Source: Hyphomicrobiaceae bacterium (lineage in GTDB: Bacteria; Pseudomonadota; Alphaproteobacteria; Rhizobiales; Hyphomicrobiaceae). Taken from it: a stretch of 64,000 bases of DNA. The stretch covers positions 186,001 to 250,000 of the forward strand of contig JACKJI010000003.1 in NCBI GenBank assembly GCA_020638035.1, written 5' to 3'. Of this stretch, positions 18,859 through 28,694 are shown one piece after another; the stretch's first letter is position 1; each line of letters starts with the position of its first letter. Below the pieces are notes generated by a model, which ran no database searches, was not told where the DNA came from, and was given only the letters and a program-made list of their open reading frames with translations. A program made the translations under genes and the position numbers.

Positions 18859-20355
18859 ATGGGATCTCAGCAGGGCACCGCACCAGCAGCGGACGATCGA
18901 CGCTGGCTCTGGGCTCTGGGCCTCGGCCTGGCTGCGCTTTTGGCTGCCAGGATCGCGGCGCTCCCTCTTAATGGTACCGACCTGTTCTTTGACGAGGCTC
19001 AGTACTGGGCCTGGAGCCTTGCGCCGGATTTTGGTTACTATTCCAAGCCGCCGCTGATCGCCTGGCTGATCCACGGCGCCACCACGGTCTGCGGCCACGG
19101 CGAAGCCTGCGTCCGTCTGCCCTCGCCGATCATCCACACACTGACCGCGCTCGTCATCTTCCTTATCGGGCGGCGTCTCTACGGCACCGCGACCGGCGTC
19201 GTCTCGGCCCTTACCTTCGCTACACTTCCCGGCGTGTCATTGTCGGCAGGCATTATCTCCACGGATGTGCCGCTGCTGTTCTTCTGGGCACTGGCGCTCT
19301 ACGCGCTGATCGTGCTGCGCGAGACGACGGGTTGGGGACCGGCGTTGATCCTCGGTCTCGCACTGGGCGGGGGCCTCAACGCAAAATATGCGATGATCTG
19401 GTTCGTGCTGTGCCTCGGCATCTATCTCGCCGTGACGCCGCGCGAGCGCGTGCTGCTCAAGGACCCGCGTTTGTGGGTTGCGATCGCCATCGGCGTGGCC
19501 CTCATAATGCCCAATGTGCTGTGGAACCAGGCGCACAAGTTCGCCACCTTTTCGCACACGGCCGACAACGCCAATTGGCAAGGCAGTCTGCTCAATCCCG
19601 GCAAGGCGCTGGAGTTCTTCGGCGCCCAGTTCGGAGTCTTCGGCCCGATCCTTTTCGCCTCGCTCCTGGTCGTGACCTGGCGTGCCTGGCGGCAGGGCGT
19701 TCCCCCGCCGGATCGGCTGCTGCTCTCATTCGCGCTACCGGTGCTCGTAATCATCACGATGCAGGCCTTCATTTCGCGCGCTCACGCCAATTGGGCTGCC
19801 GTTTCGTATGTGTCGGCCACCGTGCTCGTGGTCGCGACCTTGATTCGCAATATCGAATGGGCCTGGTTGCGCCGCTCGATGATCCTGCATGTGCTTCTGT
19901 TGCTGGCGCTGGTTGCCGGCACCATATTTGCCGGCCGCTTTGCCCTGCCTGGCGGCACCGATCCGTTCTCGCGCACGCTTGGCTGGAAGGAGATCGCCGA
20001 TGCGACGCGCAAGGAACTCGTGGCCGCCCGTGAGGCCGGCCGTCCCTTCGCAGCCGTAATCACGGATGATCGCTCGATCACCGCGGAACTGCTCTATTAT
20101 ATGCGTGATGAGCCGACGCCGGTTTTGGCCTGGCGCGATGGTCCCGCCCCTCGCGATCATTTCGAACTGACGCGCCCCTATGAGGCTGGCACACCGGGGC
20201 CGGCGCTCCTCGTCAGCATCGGCAAGGCGAGCCCCACGCTCATCGCAAGATTTCAGCAGTCCCGCGCGCTCGAAGCGCGTAAGCTGCCGGCAGGGGCCGG
20301 CAGGCCGCGCACCGTCATCTTCACCGCCCTCGAGGGTCTGAAAGAACGGAATTGA
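18859..20355 (+). CDS. GT39 (ArnT/PMT-like) membrane glycosyltransferase
   Basis: A 498-residue integral membrane protein with about ten hydrophobic helices. It carries the family signature DLFFDEAQYWAW near residue 40, with the Asp-Glu pair expected for the catalytic loop, and FGYYSKPPLIAWL just after it. These enzymes transfer a sugar from a polyprenyl phosphate to lipid A or another acceptor in the periplasm. The start at 18859 was chosen over 18790 because GGGAGAGG lies ten bases upstream and the helix follows directly. It is divergent from the GT2 gene and lies eight bases before the pab gene. The acceptor is unknown. Confidence 0.88.
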   Translation: MGSQQGTAPAADDRRWLWALGLGLAALLAARIAALPLNGTDLFFDEAQYWAWSLAPDFGYYSKPPLIAWLIHGATTVCGHGEACVRLPSPIIHTLTALVIFLIGRRLYGTATGVVSALTFATLPGVSLSAGIISTDVPLLFFWALALYALIVLRETTGWGPALILGLALGGGLNAKYAMIWFVLCLGIYLAVTPRERVLLKDPRLWVAIAIGVALIMPNVLWNQAHKFATFSHTADNANWQGSLLNPGKALEFFGAQFGVFGPILFASLLVVTWRAWRQGVPPPDRLLLSFALPVLVIITMQAFISRAHANWAAVSYVSATVLVVATLIRNIEWAWLRRSMILHVLLLLALVAGTIFAGRFALPGGTDPFSRTLGWKEIADATRKELVAAREAGRPFAAVITDDRSITAELLYYMRDEPTPVLAWRDGPAPRDHFELTRPYEAGTPGPALLVSIGKASPTLIARFQQSRALEARKLPAGAGRPRTVIFTALEGLKERN

Positions 20356-20362
20356 AAGAAAA

Positions 20363-22210
20363 ATGACAACGGCCAGCAAGAAGCCGAATGACACCGCCGC
20401 AAACGGCAATCTGCACGAAATACAGCTCTCCGAGGCGTTCGTTCTGCTCGACAACAGTTCCGCCGACGGCGGCGCATCGCTGTTTTTCCGCGAACCATTG
20501 GGTGTCATATGCGCCTACGAGCCCGCGGAAGTTCCCTCAGCTCTGGCCGAGATCGAAGCGGCACTTGCCGCCGGCCGCTACGTTGCCGGCTTCCTCGCCT
20601 ATGAACTCGGCTATGTTCTGGAGCCGAAGCTCGCGAGCCTGCTGCCGCGCGACCGCAAGGTGCCTCTCATCTGGTTTGGCGTCTATGCCGAGCCGCACGT
20701 GATGACCTCGCGCGAAGTCGCTGACTGGCTCGACTCCCACACCCTGAGCCACAGCTACCAGTTCACCGACGTCGCCCTGGCGTGGGAGCGGGACACCTAC
20801 GTGTCGCGCTTCCGCCGCGTGCAGGAGATGATACGCGCTGGCGACATCTATCAGCTGAACCTCACCTTCAAGGCCCGCTTTTCGCTGACCGGTTCGCCGC
20901 TCGCCTTTTATCGCGACATGCGCCAGCGCCAGCGCGTCGCTTATGGCGGCATTGTCGATACGGGCGCGGCAACTGTCTTGTCAGCTTCGCCGGAACTCTT
21001 CATCGAGCAGCACGGTCGCGTCATCGAGACCCGGCCGATGAAGGGAACCGCTTCACGTGCCGGCCGCGCCGATGCGGACGCCGAGCAGCGCCGCATTCTT
21101 GCGACCGACGTCAAGCAGCGTGCCGAGAATTTGATGATCGTCGACTTGATGCGCAACGATCTGGGCCGCATCGCCGAGATCGGTTCGGTCTCGGTCACTG
21201 ACCTGTTCACCGTCGAGACGTTTCGTACGCTGCACCAGATGACGTCGGGCGTGCGCGCTACGCTGAAGGAGGGCATCGGTCTCGCCGAGGTGCTCGATGC
21301 GATTTTTCCCCCGGGTTCGGTGACGGGCGCGCCCAAGATTCGCGCCATGGAGTTGATCCGCGAGATCGAGACCGAGCCGCGCGGCGTCTATTGCGGCGCC
21401 ATCGGTTATATCGGGCCCAAGGGGAATGCCGTCTTCAACGTTGCGATCCGCACGCCTGTCGTCTTTCGTGATGGCACTGGCGAGATGGGCATCGGCTCGG
21501 GCGTCGTCTACGACTCGGAGGCCGACAAGGAATACGACGAATGCCTGCTGAAGCTGAAATTCTTGACTGATCCGCCCAAGAACTTCGAGCTGATCGAAAC
21601 GTTGCTGCATCAGCCTGGCGAAGGCTACGTGCTGCGCGAGCGTCACTTGCAGCGCCTCGCGTCCTCCGCGCACTTCTTCCATTTCCCTTATGATGCGGTT
21701 GCCGTTATCGCCGCACTCGATGGCGTGGTGCGGGGCAGAGAGGGGGAGCGTCTGCGCGTGCGCCTGCTGCTCGCCGAAGACGGCCGCGTCTCGGTCACGT
21801 CGACGCCGATGCCTGCGCAGGCGCCGGACTTGGTGATGCGCTATGTGGTCTCCGACACGCGTCTCAGTGCCGCCAACCCGTTCCTCTATCACAAGACGAC
21901 ACGGCGAGAGGTCTACGACACGGAATGGCAGGCCGCCCACGACAGCCGCGGTGCCGATGAGGTCATCTATCTCAACGAACACGGCGAACTCGCCGAAGGC
22001 AGCCGCACCAACATCTTCATCGAAAAGGACGGCCGGCTGTTGACGCCACCGCTCGATGCAGGACTCCTGCCGGGCACCCTGCGAGCTGAGTTGCTGGCGT
22101 CGGGAAAGGCCGTCGAATCGCGCCTCACGCTCGATGATCTGGAGCGGGCCGACGCCGTCTTCCTGGGCAATTCGGTGCGTGGGCTGGTTCGCGCGGAGCC
22201 GGTTGGCTGA
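20363..22210 (+). CDS. pabBC: Aminodeoxychorismate synthase component I / 4-amino-4-deoxychorismate lyase fusion
   Basis: A 615-residue bifunctional enzyme of p-aminobenzoate (folate) synthesis. Residues about 1-390 are the PabB chorismate-binding domain: RPMKGTASR (the lysine of PxKGT), AENLMIVDLMRNDLGRI and FPPGSVTGAPKIRAME. Residues about 400-615 are the PabC-type PLP-dependent lyase: FLYHKTTRREVYD, LNEHGELAEGSRTNIFI and TPPLDAGLLPGTLR. The amidotransferase PabA is not next to it. Fusions of this order occur in other proteobacteria. It follows the GT39 gene by eight bases, so they may share a transcript although the pathways are unrelated. Confidence 0.95.
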   Translation: MTTASKKPNDTAANGNLHEIQLSEAFVLLDNSSADGGASLFFREPLGVICAYEPAEVPSALAEIEAALAAGRYVAGFLAYELGYVLEPKLASLLPRDRKVPLIWFGVYAEPHVMTSREVADWLDSHTLSHSYQFTDVALAWERDTYVSRFRRVQEMIRAGDIYQLNLTFKARFSLTGSPLAFYRDMRQRQRVAYGGIVDTGAATVLSASPELFIEQHGRVIETRPMKGTASRAGRADADAEQRRILATDVKQRAENLMIVDLMRNDLGRIAEIGSVSVTDLFTVETFRTLHQMTSGVRATLKEGIGLAEVLDAIFPPGSVTGAPKIRAMELIREIETEPRGVYCGAIGYIGPKGNAVFNVAIRTPVVFRDGTGEMGIGSGVVYDSEADKEYDECLLKLKFLTDPPKNFELIETLLHQPGEGYVLRERHLQRLASSAHFFHFPYDAVAVIAALDGVVRGREGERLRVRLLLAEDGRVSVTSTPMPAQAPDLVMRYVVSDTRLSAANPFLYHKTTRREVYDTEWQAAHDSRGADEVIYLNEHGELAEGSRTNIFIEKDGRLLTPPLDAGLLPGTLRAELLASGKAVESRLTLDDLERADAVFLGNSVRGLVRAEPVG

Positions 22211-22262
22211 CCCTATCAGCCCCGATCCAGGCCATTATTGAGGTACGGGAGGCTGGCTCGGA

Positions 22263-22445
22263 TCAGCGCGTGCCAATCGGCGATTCCACGGCGACGGGTG
22301 TCAGGTCCGGGTCCACCGGGGCGCCATTGAGCAGCGCAACGATGATCAGCACCAAGGCGGCAACCGTCAGCACCGAAGCGATAATTATACCGCGCCGGGT
22401 CTTACGCATCCGTCGTTGATAAGGGGTCTTCACGAGTAACCGCAT
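22263..22445 (-). CDS. Very small single-pass membrane protein, hypothetical
   Basis: A 60-residue open frame on the minus strand, or 48 residues if Met13 (22409) is the start. A basic N-terminus (YQRRMRKTRRG) precedes one strong hydrophobic helix (IIIASVLTVAALVLIIVALL) and a short acidic tail (DPDLTPVAVES). This is the shape of a small inner-membrane protein with the N-terminus in the cytosol. It is convergent with pabBC. No family recognised; the helix is the main reason to believe it is expressed. Confidence 0.5.
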   Translation of the reverse strand: MRLLVKTPYQRRMRKTRRGIIIASVLTVAALVLIIVALLNGAPVDPDLTPVAVESPIGTR

Positions 22446-22937
22446 CATGCAATCGTAACTCGCAACCGCGCCATGTCTCCACCAGAGCGCTGAACGCCGC
22501 GCGACAGAACAGCACACATCTTGTCTGCGGAACGCTGCTTGGGAAATGCACCGCACCAGTGTGGTTTTGCAACGCACACAGCTTCGCTTGTCGGGACAGA
22601 TGGGGATGCAGGAGGAGCCACAGGCGCGCAGAATTCCGCGTGCCATGGCGGGCCATGCGCCGCAATCGGCGATGCTCCTCTGATTGGCCGCGCCCTACGC
22701 ATCGGCAGGGCGGCGACCACTTTGCCTAGAGCCGATGCACGTGTCGCGCGGTGCAAAAAAATCGTGCTCAGGACCAACTGGCCGAGGCGTGCCGCGGTTC
22801 GGCTGAAACTGCTCTAGCGCAGGTCCGACCTTGCTGGAATCACTTCCACGATCGCGGCCTGCTCTAAGATCTTGTTTGAGAGACTGATTCACGCCTTCGA
22901 TGGAAGCCCAAGCGTTTCCATCTCAGACGATCAGGCT
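22446..22937. other. Intergenic stretch between two small membrane-protein genes
   Basis: About 490 bases with no convincing gene. An imperfect hairpin with arms GATGGAA and TTCCATC lies near 22899-22921, just downstream of the next minus-strand gene. It has no T tract on either strand, so I do not call it a terminator. Confidence 0.4.
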
Positions 22938-23114
22938 CTAGAGGCCGCGCATCATGCAGCCGGCAAGCAAAACGACATGCGAAAACAGGAGCGCCCAGAA
23001 CTCGTTGCCGGTCAACATCGGAATCTCGGCATTGAAGAATTTGGTGATCAAGACCGTGACGGTCACCACGATGGCAAAGACGAACGTCAGGATGCTGGGT
23101 GCCTTGAGGGCCAT
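22938..23114 (-). CDS. Conserved small two-helix membrane protein
   Basis: A 58-residue protein starting MALKAPSILTFVFAIV. It has two hydrophobic helices (about 8-25 and 37-54) separated by KFFNAEIPMLTGNEFW, and ends GCMMRGL. I recall similar proteins as conserved hypotheticals across Rhizobiales. The ATG at 23114 is preceded by AAGGAGA at good distance, which decides the start over the upstream Met. Function unknown. Confidence 0.75.
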   Translation of the reverse strand: MALKAPSILTFVFAIVVTVTVLITKFFNAEIPMLTGNEFWALLFSHVVLLAGCMMRGL

Positions 23115-23406
23115 GATCGCGTGTCTCCTTGCGGGCCGCTCCGCCTGGGCTTGAATGCCGGGCCTCGTCACGAGGCGACGGGTTGCGGTTCTTACCGCGC
23201 CTTATAGCAGTCGGCCCGAGTCGCCGCAGCATCCCTTCACCGGGGCTGTGGGCAACTCTCGGCCACCGTGTGTTGGCGCTTGGTTTGGCGCCGATTTTCC
23301 GGACCTGAGACGATCCGATTGCAAGCGGCACGGATGGTTGGAATGCGGAGTGCGCGGACGGTGGTGCGCCCGGCTTTCCGACAGGCGCGCGTATCGCGGC
23401 GCGTCA

Positions 23407-25287
23407 TCAAGCTTTTTGGGGCGTTGCGGATCCGCTCTCTGGTTCAGGCGCCTTGCCGCCCGCGCCGTGGTCGCCGCCGGTGTTGCCGCCCGCACGCCGT
23501 GGCCGCAGCAGACGGTGGAGCAGCAGGAGCACGAACAGCACGCCGAACCCCAGCAGTACCACGGCAACGGGGTGCTTCTCCCAAACCAGAAGCGGCGCCA
23601 CCCGACCATTCCAGGCCCGCACCATGTCTTCATAGGCGGCAACCGGGTCCAGAACACCCTGCGGCCGCAGCATCATGTCCACCGCCGCCGTCTGATCACG
23701 GCTTGCCAGCACGGCACGTCGCACACGCTCAGGCGCGATGAGCTGCATCACGCCGGGCTCGCTGGCAACCGCCTTCAGAACCCTTTGCCGAGGTACCGGC
23801 TCGAGGCTCGTCAGATAACCGGCGAGCGTCTGCAGTTCGCCGTCGGCAAGGCTCCGCGCGAGCGGCTTCAGGTCATCGGAGCCAAGTTCGAAAAGCGCAT
23901 CGCGCGCCTCGCGGGAAACGCTTGCAAGCCGGGTGATCGCAAGCCGGTCACCCACTGCCAGCAGGCGAGCGAGACTGGCGCTAGTGAAGTCCTCGGGCTT
24001 GGCGCGCCGGTAGATCTCGTTGACGACGACCGCGTCGATCCTGTCCCCGGCGACGGCCTGCCACTTGAGCCCGGTTTCCAGCGACCGTTGCGCACCAGCG
24101 ATTTCCATGGCCGCCGTGGGAAGATGCGACACGGCCTGATCGAGGGTGCCGTCGTCGAGCCGGCGCACGATACCGCTTTCGCCCTCTTCGGCCAGGATCA
24201 GGGCAACGACAGCGTCGAGACGCGCCAGCTGCTTGGCCGCCAGCCCATTGAAATAGGTCTTGAAGCGCTCATTGCTCTCCGCCAGCTCCAGCACCTTGGC
24301 GTGCGCGCGACGGAAGGTCTGCCACACCTCGACCACCTGCTCTGCGGCCTTGGCTGAGATGTCCTTGACGTGCTCGCCGATCTGCTCGCGCAGCGCCACC
24401 GCCAGCTCCTCACGAACCTTCTCCTTGGTGGTCTCCGACTTCATCTCGTCGGCGATGATCGGCAAGACGCCGTGCCGCAGGTCCCAGATGTCCTTGGCGA
24501 TCAGCACCAGTCCGACGCCTCCCGCTACCGTAGAGACGAGCCGCGACAAGACCGTGCCGACGAGCCGCTGTCCGAGCCGGCGCGCAAGGTTTGCCATTTG
24601 CCGCCGAAGCACCAGGATGGCGACACCCGTGATGCCCCCGGAGGACTGCTTGAGAATGTCCGCACTCGTGACGTTGGCAGAACCGATGTCGCCGGCGAGT
24701 TGGCCATCGGCGCCCTCACCGCTGGTCACGAAACCGGCGACCGCACGGCCGTAGCGCGGACCCAGGTAGGCTTCGAGGCACGCGATGGCAGGTTGTGTCG
24801 CGTCCGAGGTGGCTAGCTCGAGCCGCTTGCCGAGATCCTGGGCAACGCCGGTTGCCAGACCTTCGAGCCCGGCTTTCATGGCCTCCGAACGGTAGACGCG
24901 CTCGGCAACCGCAGTCGCAAGCTGCTGCGCTGTCTCCTTCGAGCCGAGGCTCTTGATCAGCGAGCCCCAGCTCGTCTCGTCGCGCACCTCGCCGACCGCA
25001 ATGTCGACCCTCGCGTCGACGATCTCATCGAGGTTGCCAGCCCGCCACTGGTCCTTGACGATCGCACTGAAGTCGACACTCGCCATGTTGCTTTCGAGTG
25101 CTTTCAGGATGATCGCCTCGATCGCCTGGCGGAAGGCGCCTTCCTCGCGAGTCTGGCAGGCCTCGTATTCGGCCCGCGACATGGCTGTCGAAGCCCCAGC
25201 TGCGGCTGCGGAGGCGGAATGGAGCCAGACCAGGGCCAGGGCAGCCACGCAGAGGTGGCGGATGAGGCGTGTGGCGCGTCCGGGCAA
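23407..25287 (-). CDS. Large membrane-anchored protein of unknown function
   Basis: A 626-residue protein. I place the start at TTG 25287, because GTGAGGAG lies seven bases upstream and it begins a clean signal sequence (RLIRHLCVAALALVWLHSASA). The frame is open to 25401. The mature protein is mostly helical with many Ala, Glu, Arg and Val. It has a central hydrophobic segment (VAGGVGLVLIAKDIWDL) and one C-terminal membrane helix (HPVAVVLLGFGVLFVLLLLH), ending in a Gly/Pro-rich basic tail. The topology suggests a large periplasmic region anchored at the C-terminus. No family, motif or catalytic site recognised; neighbours give no clue. Confidence 0.85.
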   Translation of the reverse strand: MPGRATRLIRHLCVAALALVWLHSASAAAAGASTAMSRAEYEACQTREEGAFRQAIEAIILKALESNMASVDFSAIVKDQWRAGNLDEIVDARVDIAVGEVRDETSWGSLIKSLGSKETAQQLATAVAERVYRSEAMKAGLEGLATGVAQDLGKRLELATSDATQPAIACLEAYLGPRYGRAVAGFVTSGEGADGQLAGDIGSANVTSADILKQSSGGITGVAILVLRRQMANLARRLGQRLVGTVLSRLVSTVAGGVGLVLIAKDIWDLRHGVLPIIADEMKSETTKEKVREELAVALREQIGEHVKDISAKAAEQVVEVWQTFRRAHAKVLELAESNERFKTYFNGLAAKQLARLDAVVALILAEEGESGIVRRLDDGTLDQAVSHLPTAAMEIAGAQRSLETGLKWQAVAGDRIDAVVVNEIYRRAKPEDFTSASLARLLAVGDRLAITRLASVSREARDALFELGSDDLKPLARSLADGELQTLAGYLTSLEPVPRQRVLKAVASEPGVMQLIAPERVRRAVLASRDQTAAVDMMLRPQGVLDPVAAYEDMVRAWNGRVAPLLVWEKHPVAVVLLGFGVLFVLLLLHRLLRPRRAGGNTGGDHGAGGKAPEPESGSATPQKA

Positions 25288-25693
25288 TTGTGGGCTCCTC
25301 ACTTGGCGGCCTTGAGGATTGGTCGCAGCCGCGCCAGCGTGTCGGCGGCTCTTGTTACCAGTCCCTTGAGCGAGCGAGCCAGCCAAGGCGCCGGTGACCA
25401 TATCGTCGCATATTTAGTGCAGGAATGCGTGACAACCATGGCCGCATCCTGCGTGATCCGCACAGCAGATTTCTTCCGCCCGCCAAGGCCGCGGGACGGC
25501 GAGGCATTTTCAATCAGGCAGGCCGGATAGTCCGTGCCGCTCCAGATCCTTCCCCACTTCGCTTCATCCTGGCCCCAACCTCTTTGCCCACCATCTCCAC
25601 CCACCTTCGCCCTTGACCCGGTCCCGACGCGGCAGCTTTGATGATGCGCCCTGAGGCCGGCTCAAGATCGGCGGGGCAAGCGGGGGAACGCAC
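25288..25693. other. Intergenic region between divergent genes
   Basis: About 400 bases between the large unknown protein (minus) and the solute symporter (plus). It should hold promoters for both. Short open frames here lack ribosome binding sites and similarity. No operator or hairpin stands out. Confidence 0.4.
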
Positions 25694-27100
25694 ATGAATG
25701 CCATCATGGCCGGGGTCATCGGCTACATCCTGCTGCAGTTCCTCATTGGCGCACTCGTCTCGCGCAGGATCTCCACCGAAAGCGATTACATCAATGCCGG
25801 CCGCCGGCTCGGCCCGGTCATCGGCGCCTTCACCGTGTTCGCCACCTGGTTTGGTGCCGAGGTGATCGTCGGCACCTCGGGCTCCGTCTACGAACAGGGA
25901 TTGCGGGGCGCCGAATTCGATCCCTTTGGCTATGCCGTCTCGCTGTTCATTGCTGGCTTCGTTTTCGCCGCGGCACTCTGGCGGCGAGGTCTGACCACGT
26001 TTGCCGACTTCTTCCGCGACCGTTTCGGCACCGCCACCGAGCGTCTCGTCGTCGTATTGCTGGTGCCAGGCAGCCTGTTCTGGGCAGCCGCCCAAATCCG
26101 AGCGTTCGGTCAGGTCGTTGGTGCCGTGTCCGACACCGACGTCACGATTGCCATTACGTTCGCCGCCGTTGTCGTGTGCGCCTACACCGTGCTCGGCGGC
26201 CTGATGGCGGATGCGATCACGGATCTCGTGCAGGGCGTTGCCGTAATCATCGGCCTTATAGTGCTCGCCTATCTGGCGGCCGGCGAGCTTGGTGGCTTCA
26301 GCAAGAGCATCTCCGCCTTGCCGCCCGAGCGCTTCGATCTGTCGGTGGGCGGAGCCGAGGCATCCTGGGGCGAACGCCTGGAGCACTGGCTGGTTCCGAT
26401 TTGCGGCACCGTCGTCGCCATTGAACTCGTCTCGCGCATCCTCGGCTGTCGCTCAGCGGAGGTGGCGGCTCGGGCGACAATGGCGGGCGCCGGCCTCTAT
26501 CTCGCAGTCGGCCTGATCCCAGTCTATCTGGGTCTCATCGGGCCGTCCGTTCTGCCGGGTGTCGGCGCTGACGATCTGGAGCGGGTGGTCCCGCTGATGG
26601 CCGAGCGGTTGATGCCGGGCATCCTCTACATCGTCTTCGCCGGCGCCATCATCTCCGCGATCCTTTCCACCGTCGATTCCACGCTCATCGCCGCCGCGTC
26701 CCTCCTGTCACATAACGTCGTCATGGAACTGATGGGCAACCCCGGTGAGCGCACGCGTCTACTCTCCGTTCGGGTTTCCGTGATTGCCATGACGCTCCTG
26801 GCCTACACTCTCGCCATGACCGCCACCTCCATCCGCGATCTGGTGGAAGTCGCCGCCGCTTTCGGCAGCTCTGGCGTGGTCGTCTGTCTGGTATTCGGCC
26901 TGTTCACACGGTTTGGCGGGCAGGCGAGTGCGCTTGCCGCTCTTGTCACCGGCGCTGGTGTGTGGGGCATCGCGAGCCTGACCGAAGCGACGCGCACGCC
27001 TTACGGCTTCGCGCTCCTGGCTGCGGTGGCCGCCTATACCCTCGCCGCGCTCTGGCGCCCTGCCGCCGCGGCACCAGTCCCGGCCGGGAGCAGTCAATAA
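25694..27100 (+). CDS. Sodium:solute symporter (SSF) family transporter
   Basis: A 468-residue integral membrane protein with about 12-13 hydrophobic helices. Early family features are visible: SDYINAGRRLGPVIGAFTVFATWFG, where SSF proteins have the 'FxxAGRxxG' loop, and the broken first helix region GAEVIVGTSGSVYEQGL. The later segment FAGAIISAILSTVDSTLIAA matches the conserved helix that carries the Na2 sodium site (STVDS). It probably drives uptake of a small organic solute with Na+. The substrate cannot be read from the sequence, and it stands alone on its strand. Confidence 0.92.
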   Translation: MNAIMAGVIGYILLQFLIGALVSRRISTESDYINAGRRLGPVIGAFTVFATWFGAEVIVGTSGSVYEQGLRGAEFDPFGYAVSLFIAGFVFAAALWRRGLTTFADFFRDRFGTATERLVVVLLVPGSLFWAAAQIRAFGQVVGAVSDTDVTIAITFAAVVVCAYTVLGGLMADAITDLVQGVAVIIGLIVLAYLAAGELGGFSKSISALPPERFDLSVGGAEASWGERLEHWLVPICGTVVAIELVSRILGCRSAEVAARATMAGAGLYLAVGLIPVYLGLIGPSVLPGVGADDLERVVPLMAERLMPGILYIVFAGAIISAILSTVDSTLIAAASLLSHNVVMELMGNPGERTRLLSVRVSVIAMTLLAYTLAMTATSIRDLVEVAAAFGSSGVVVCLVFGLFTRFGGQASALAALVTGAGVWGIASLTEATRTPYGFALLAAVAAYTLAALWRPAAAAPVPAGSSQ

Positions 27101-27749
27101 GCGCGGCTTAATCATACTCCCTGAAGGCCCGAGCCAGTCCCGCCCCGAAACGTTAGCTTCCATACATGGCGGCCGTCCGCATGCGGCTGTGCCGGTGTGG
27201 TCCGCGCGTACTCGGGGGCGAGAGAGAGCATGGTGAACAAGGTTCGATGCGCCGTCGGTGGCAGGGACATCGTGCCTCACGCAGTTGTCAACGCTGCACT
27301 GCAACATAAAATTGATCGTGCCACGATCCTGCCCGATAGGAACGCGACACCCCGTCGGCGCCCGACTTCCGGGCTTCTCTCTACCCCCGTGAGACAACCG
27401 GTCCGAGCGCATTTCTACCAATTGTTACCGATTGTTGCAGAGCTGAGATCAGGTTGCGTCAGACTGACATATCGCAATCCTGCTCAGGTCTGGCAGAAGG
27501 GGTGCCGTGACACGTCGTGTGTGCAGTGCATCAAACGAACCGATGCGCCGCTCGCCACGACCAACAGGAACTGTCGTGCGTTTCCGGGCATTGCGCCTGG
27601 GGCCGAATAACGACGGCGCAAACCAATGGGCGTCGATTTCGCGGCGTCTGAAAACAACGGGGCGCCCCTACAACTTGGGGATGGCTACCGAGGCGAACTT
27701 AGGCTACTCGTAAAGTTAGAGTAGCGTCCAAGTGAGTTGTGATAACTGC
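27101..27749. other. Long intergenic region before the alpha/beta hydrolase
   Basis: About 650 bases. A 137-codon open frame at 27197-27610 has no recognisable content and atypical composition, so I do not annotate it. The last 120 bases are AT-richer than average and probably carry the promoter of the hydrolase gene. No tRNA, hairpin or repeat was found. Confidence 0.4.
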
Positions 27750-28643
27750 ATGAGCAACAAGCAGAAAATACACGGGCAGCAGGGCAGTTACAGGATCCCT
27801 GGCGGGTCCACGGGCGTGCTCCTCGTGCATAGCCTTGGGGGCAACCCTGCCGAGCTGCGCTACCTTGCTCAATCCTTTGGGCGTCAAGGATTCACCGTCG
27901 ACTGTCCGTTCATCCCTGGCATGACCAGCGGTACCGACGTCTCGGGCATCTCGACCTATGAGGATTGGTACGCCGGACTTGAGCGGTCTTACGCTGAAAT
28001 GGCTGAGACCTGCGACACCATCTATCTGGGCGGCCTGTCGGCTGGAGCCATGCTCGCCTTGCGGCTTGCGGCGGACCATCCAGAGCGTGTCGGTGGCATC
28101 ATGCTGTTCGCCCCCACGCTGTGGCCCAACGGGTGGGCCATCCCGTGGTATTTCAACCTGTTCCGCCTCGTTCGCGAGCGCTTCACCGCGCGCCTGTTCC
28201 ACTTCAGGCACCGCGCGCCTTATGGCATCAAGGACGAGCGAATCCGCAAGTTCGTGATCGAAAGCTTCACCGCCGATGAGCGGCCGGTCGAGGACTTGTT
28301 CGGCCGCGGCGGTGGTCTCGTCTATCAGTTCCGTCGTCTTGTCTCCGACGTCAAGCGGCGCCTGGGTACGATCGACAAGCCGACGCTGATCATGCATCCG
28401 CGGTTCGACGATCAGAGCGACCTGTCCAACGCCTTCAAGCTGCAGCGCAAGTTGAGCGGCATGGTCGAAACGATCGTTCTCGACGACTGCTACCACATGG
28501 TGACACTCGACCGGCAGCGTCACATCGTGGTCGACCGTGCCATGGAATTCGTTGACAGGCTGGTTGCCGCAGCACCAGCACGCCAAGTCAGGCCGATGGT
28601 TGATCGGCCAGCCGTGGCGGCGGGCTCGGTTGCTGGAGAATAG
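27750..28643 (+). CDS. Alpha/beta hydrolase, carboxylesterase-like
   Basis: A 297-residue cytosolic serine hydrolase. The nucleophile is Ser97 in GGLSAGAM; likely acid Asp220 or Asp221 (HPRFDDQSD) and base His249 (CYHMVTLD). GVLLVHSLGGNPAE at 22-35 provides the oxyanion-hole loop (HSLGG). The layout resembles the Est30-type carboxylesterase and monoacylglycerol lipase branch. The start is ATG 27750; an in-frame GTG lies at 27732. Neither has a strong ribosome binding site. It stands alone and ends in an intrinsic terminator. Substrate unknown. Confidence 0.9.
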   Translation: MSNKQKIHGQQGSYRIPGGSTGVLLVHSLGGNPAELRYLAQSFGRQGFTVDCPFIPGMTSGTDVSGISTYEDWYAGLERSYAEMAETCDTIYLGGLSAGAMLALRLAADHPERVGGIMLFAPTLWPNGWAIPWYFNLFRLVRERFTARLFHFRHRAPYGIKDERIRKFVIESFTADERPVEDLFGRGGGLVYQFRRLVSDVKRRLGTIDKPTLIMHPRFDDQSDLSNAFKLQRKLSGMVETIVLDDCYHMVTLDRQRHIVVDRAMEFVDRLVAAAPARQVRPMVDRPAVAAGSVAGE

Positions 28644-28661
28644 CCCTGTGCGGTGTTGCGG

Positions 28662-28694
28662 AAGCCCGCTCAATCAAAGAGCGGGCTTTCCTTT
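28662..28694 (+). terminator. Intrinsic terminator of the hydrolase gene
   Basis: A perfect 10-bp stem AAGCCCGCTC/GAGCGGGCTT with loop AATCAAA is followed by TCCTTT. It lies 18 bases after the stop codon. Confidence 0.88.

Noticed and set aside
27197..27610. A 137-codon open frame in the region before the alpha/beta hydrolase
   Set aside because: No motif, no ribosome binding site, and odd composition with many Arg and Cys; left as intergenic.
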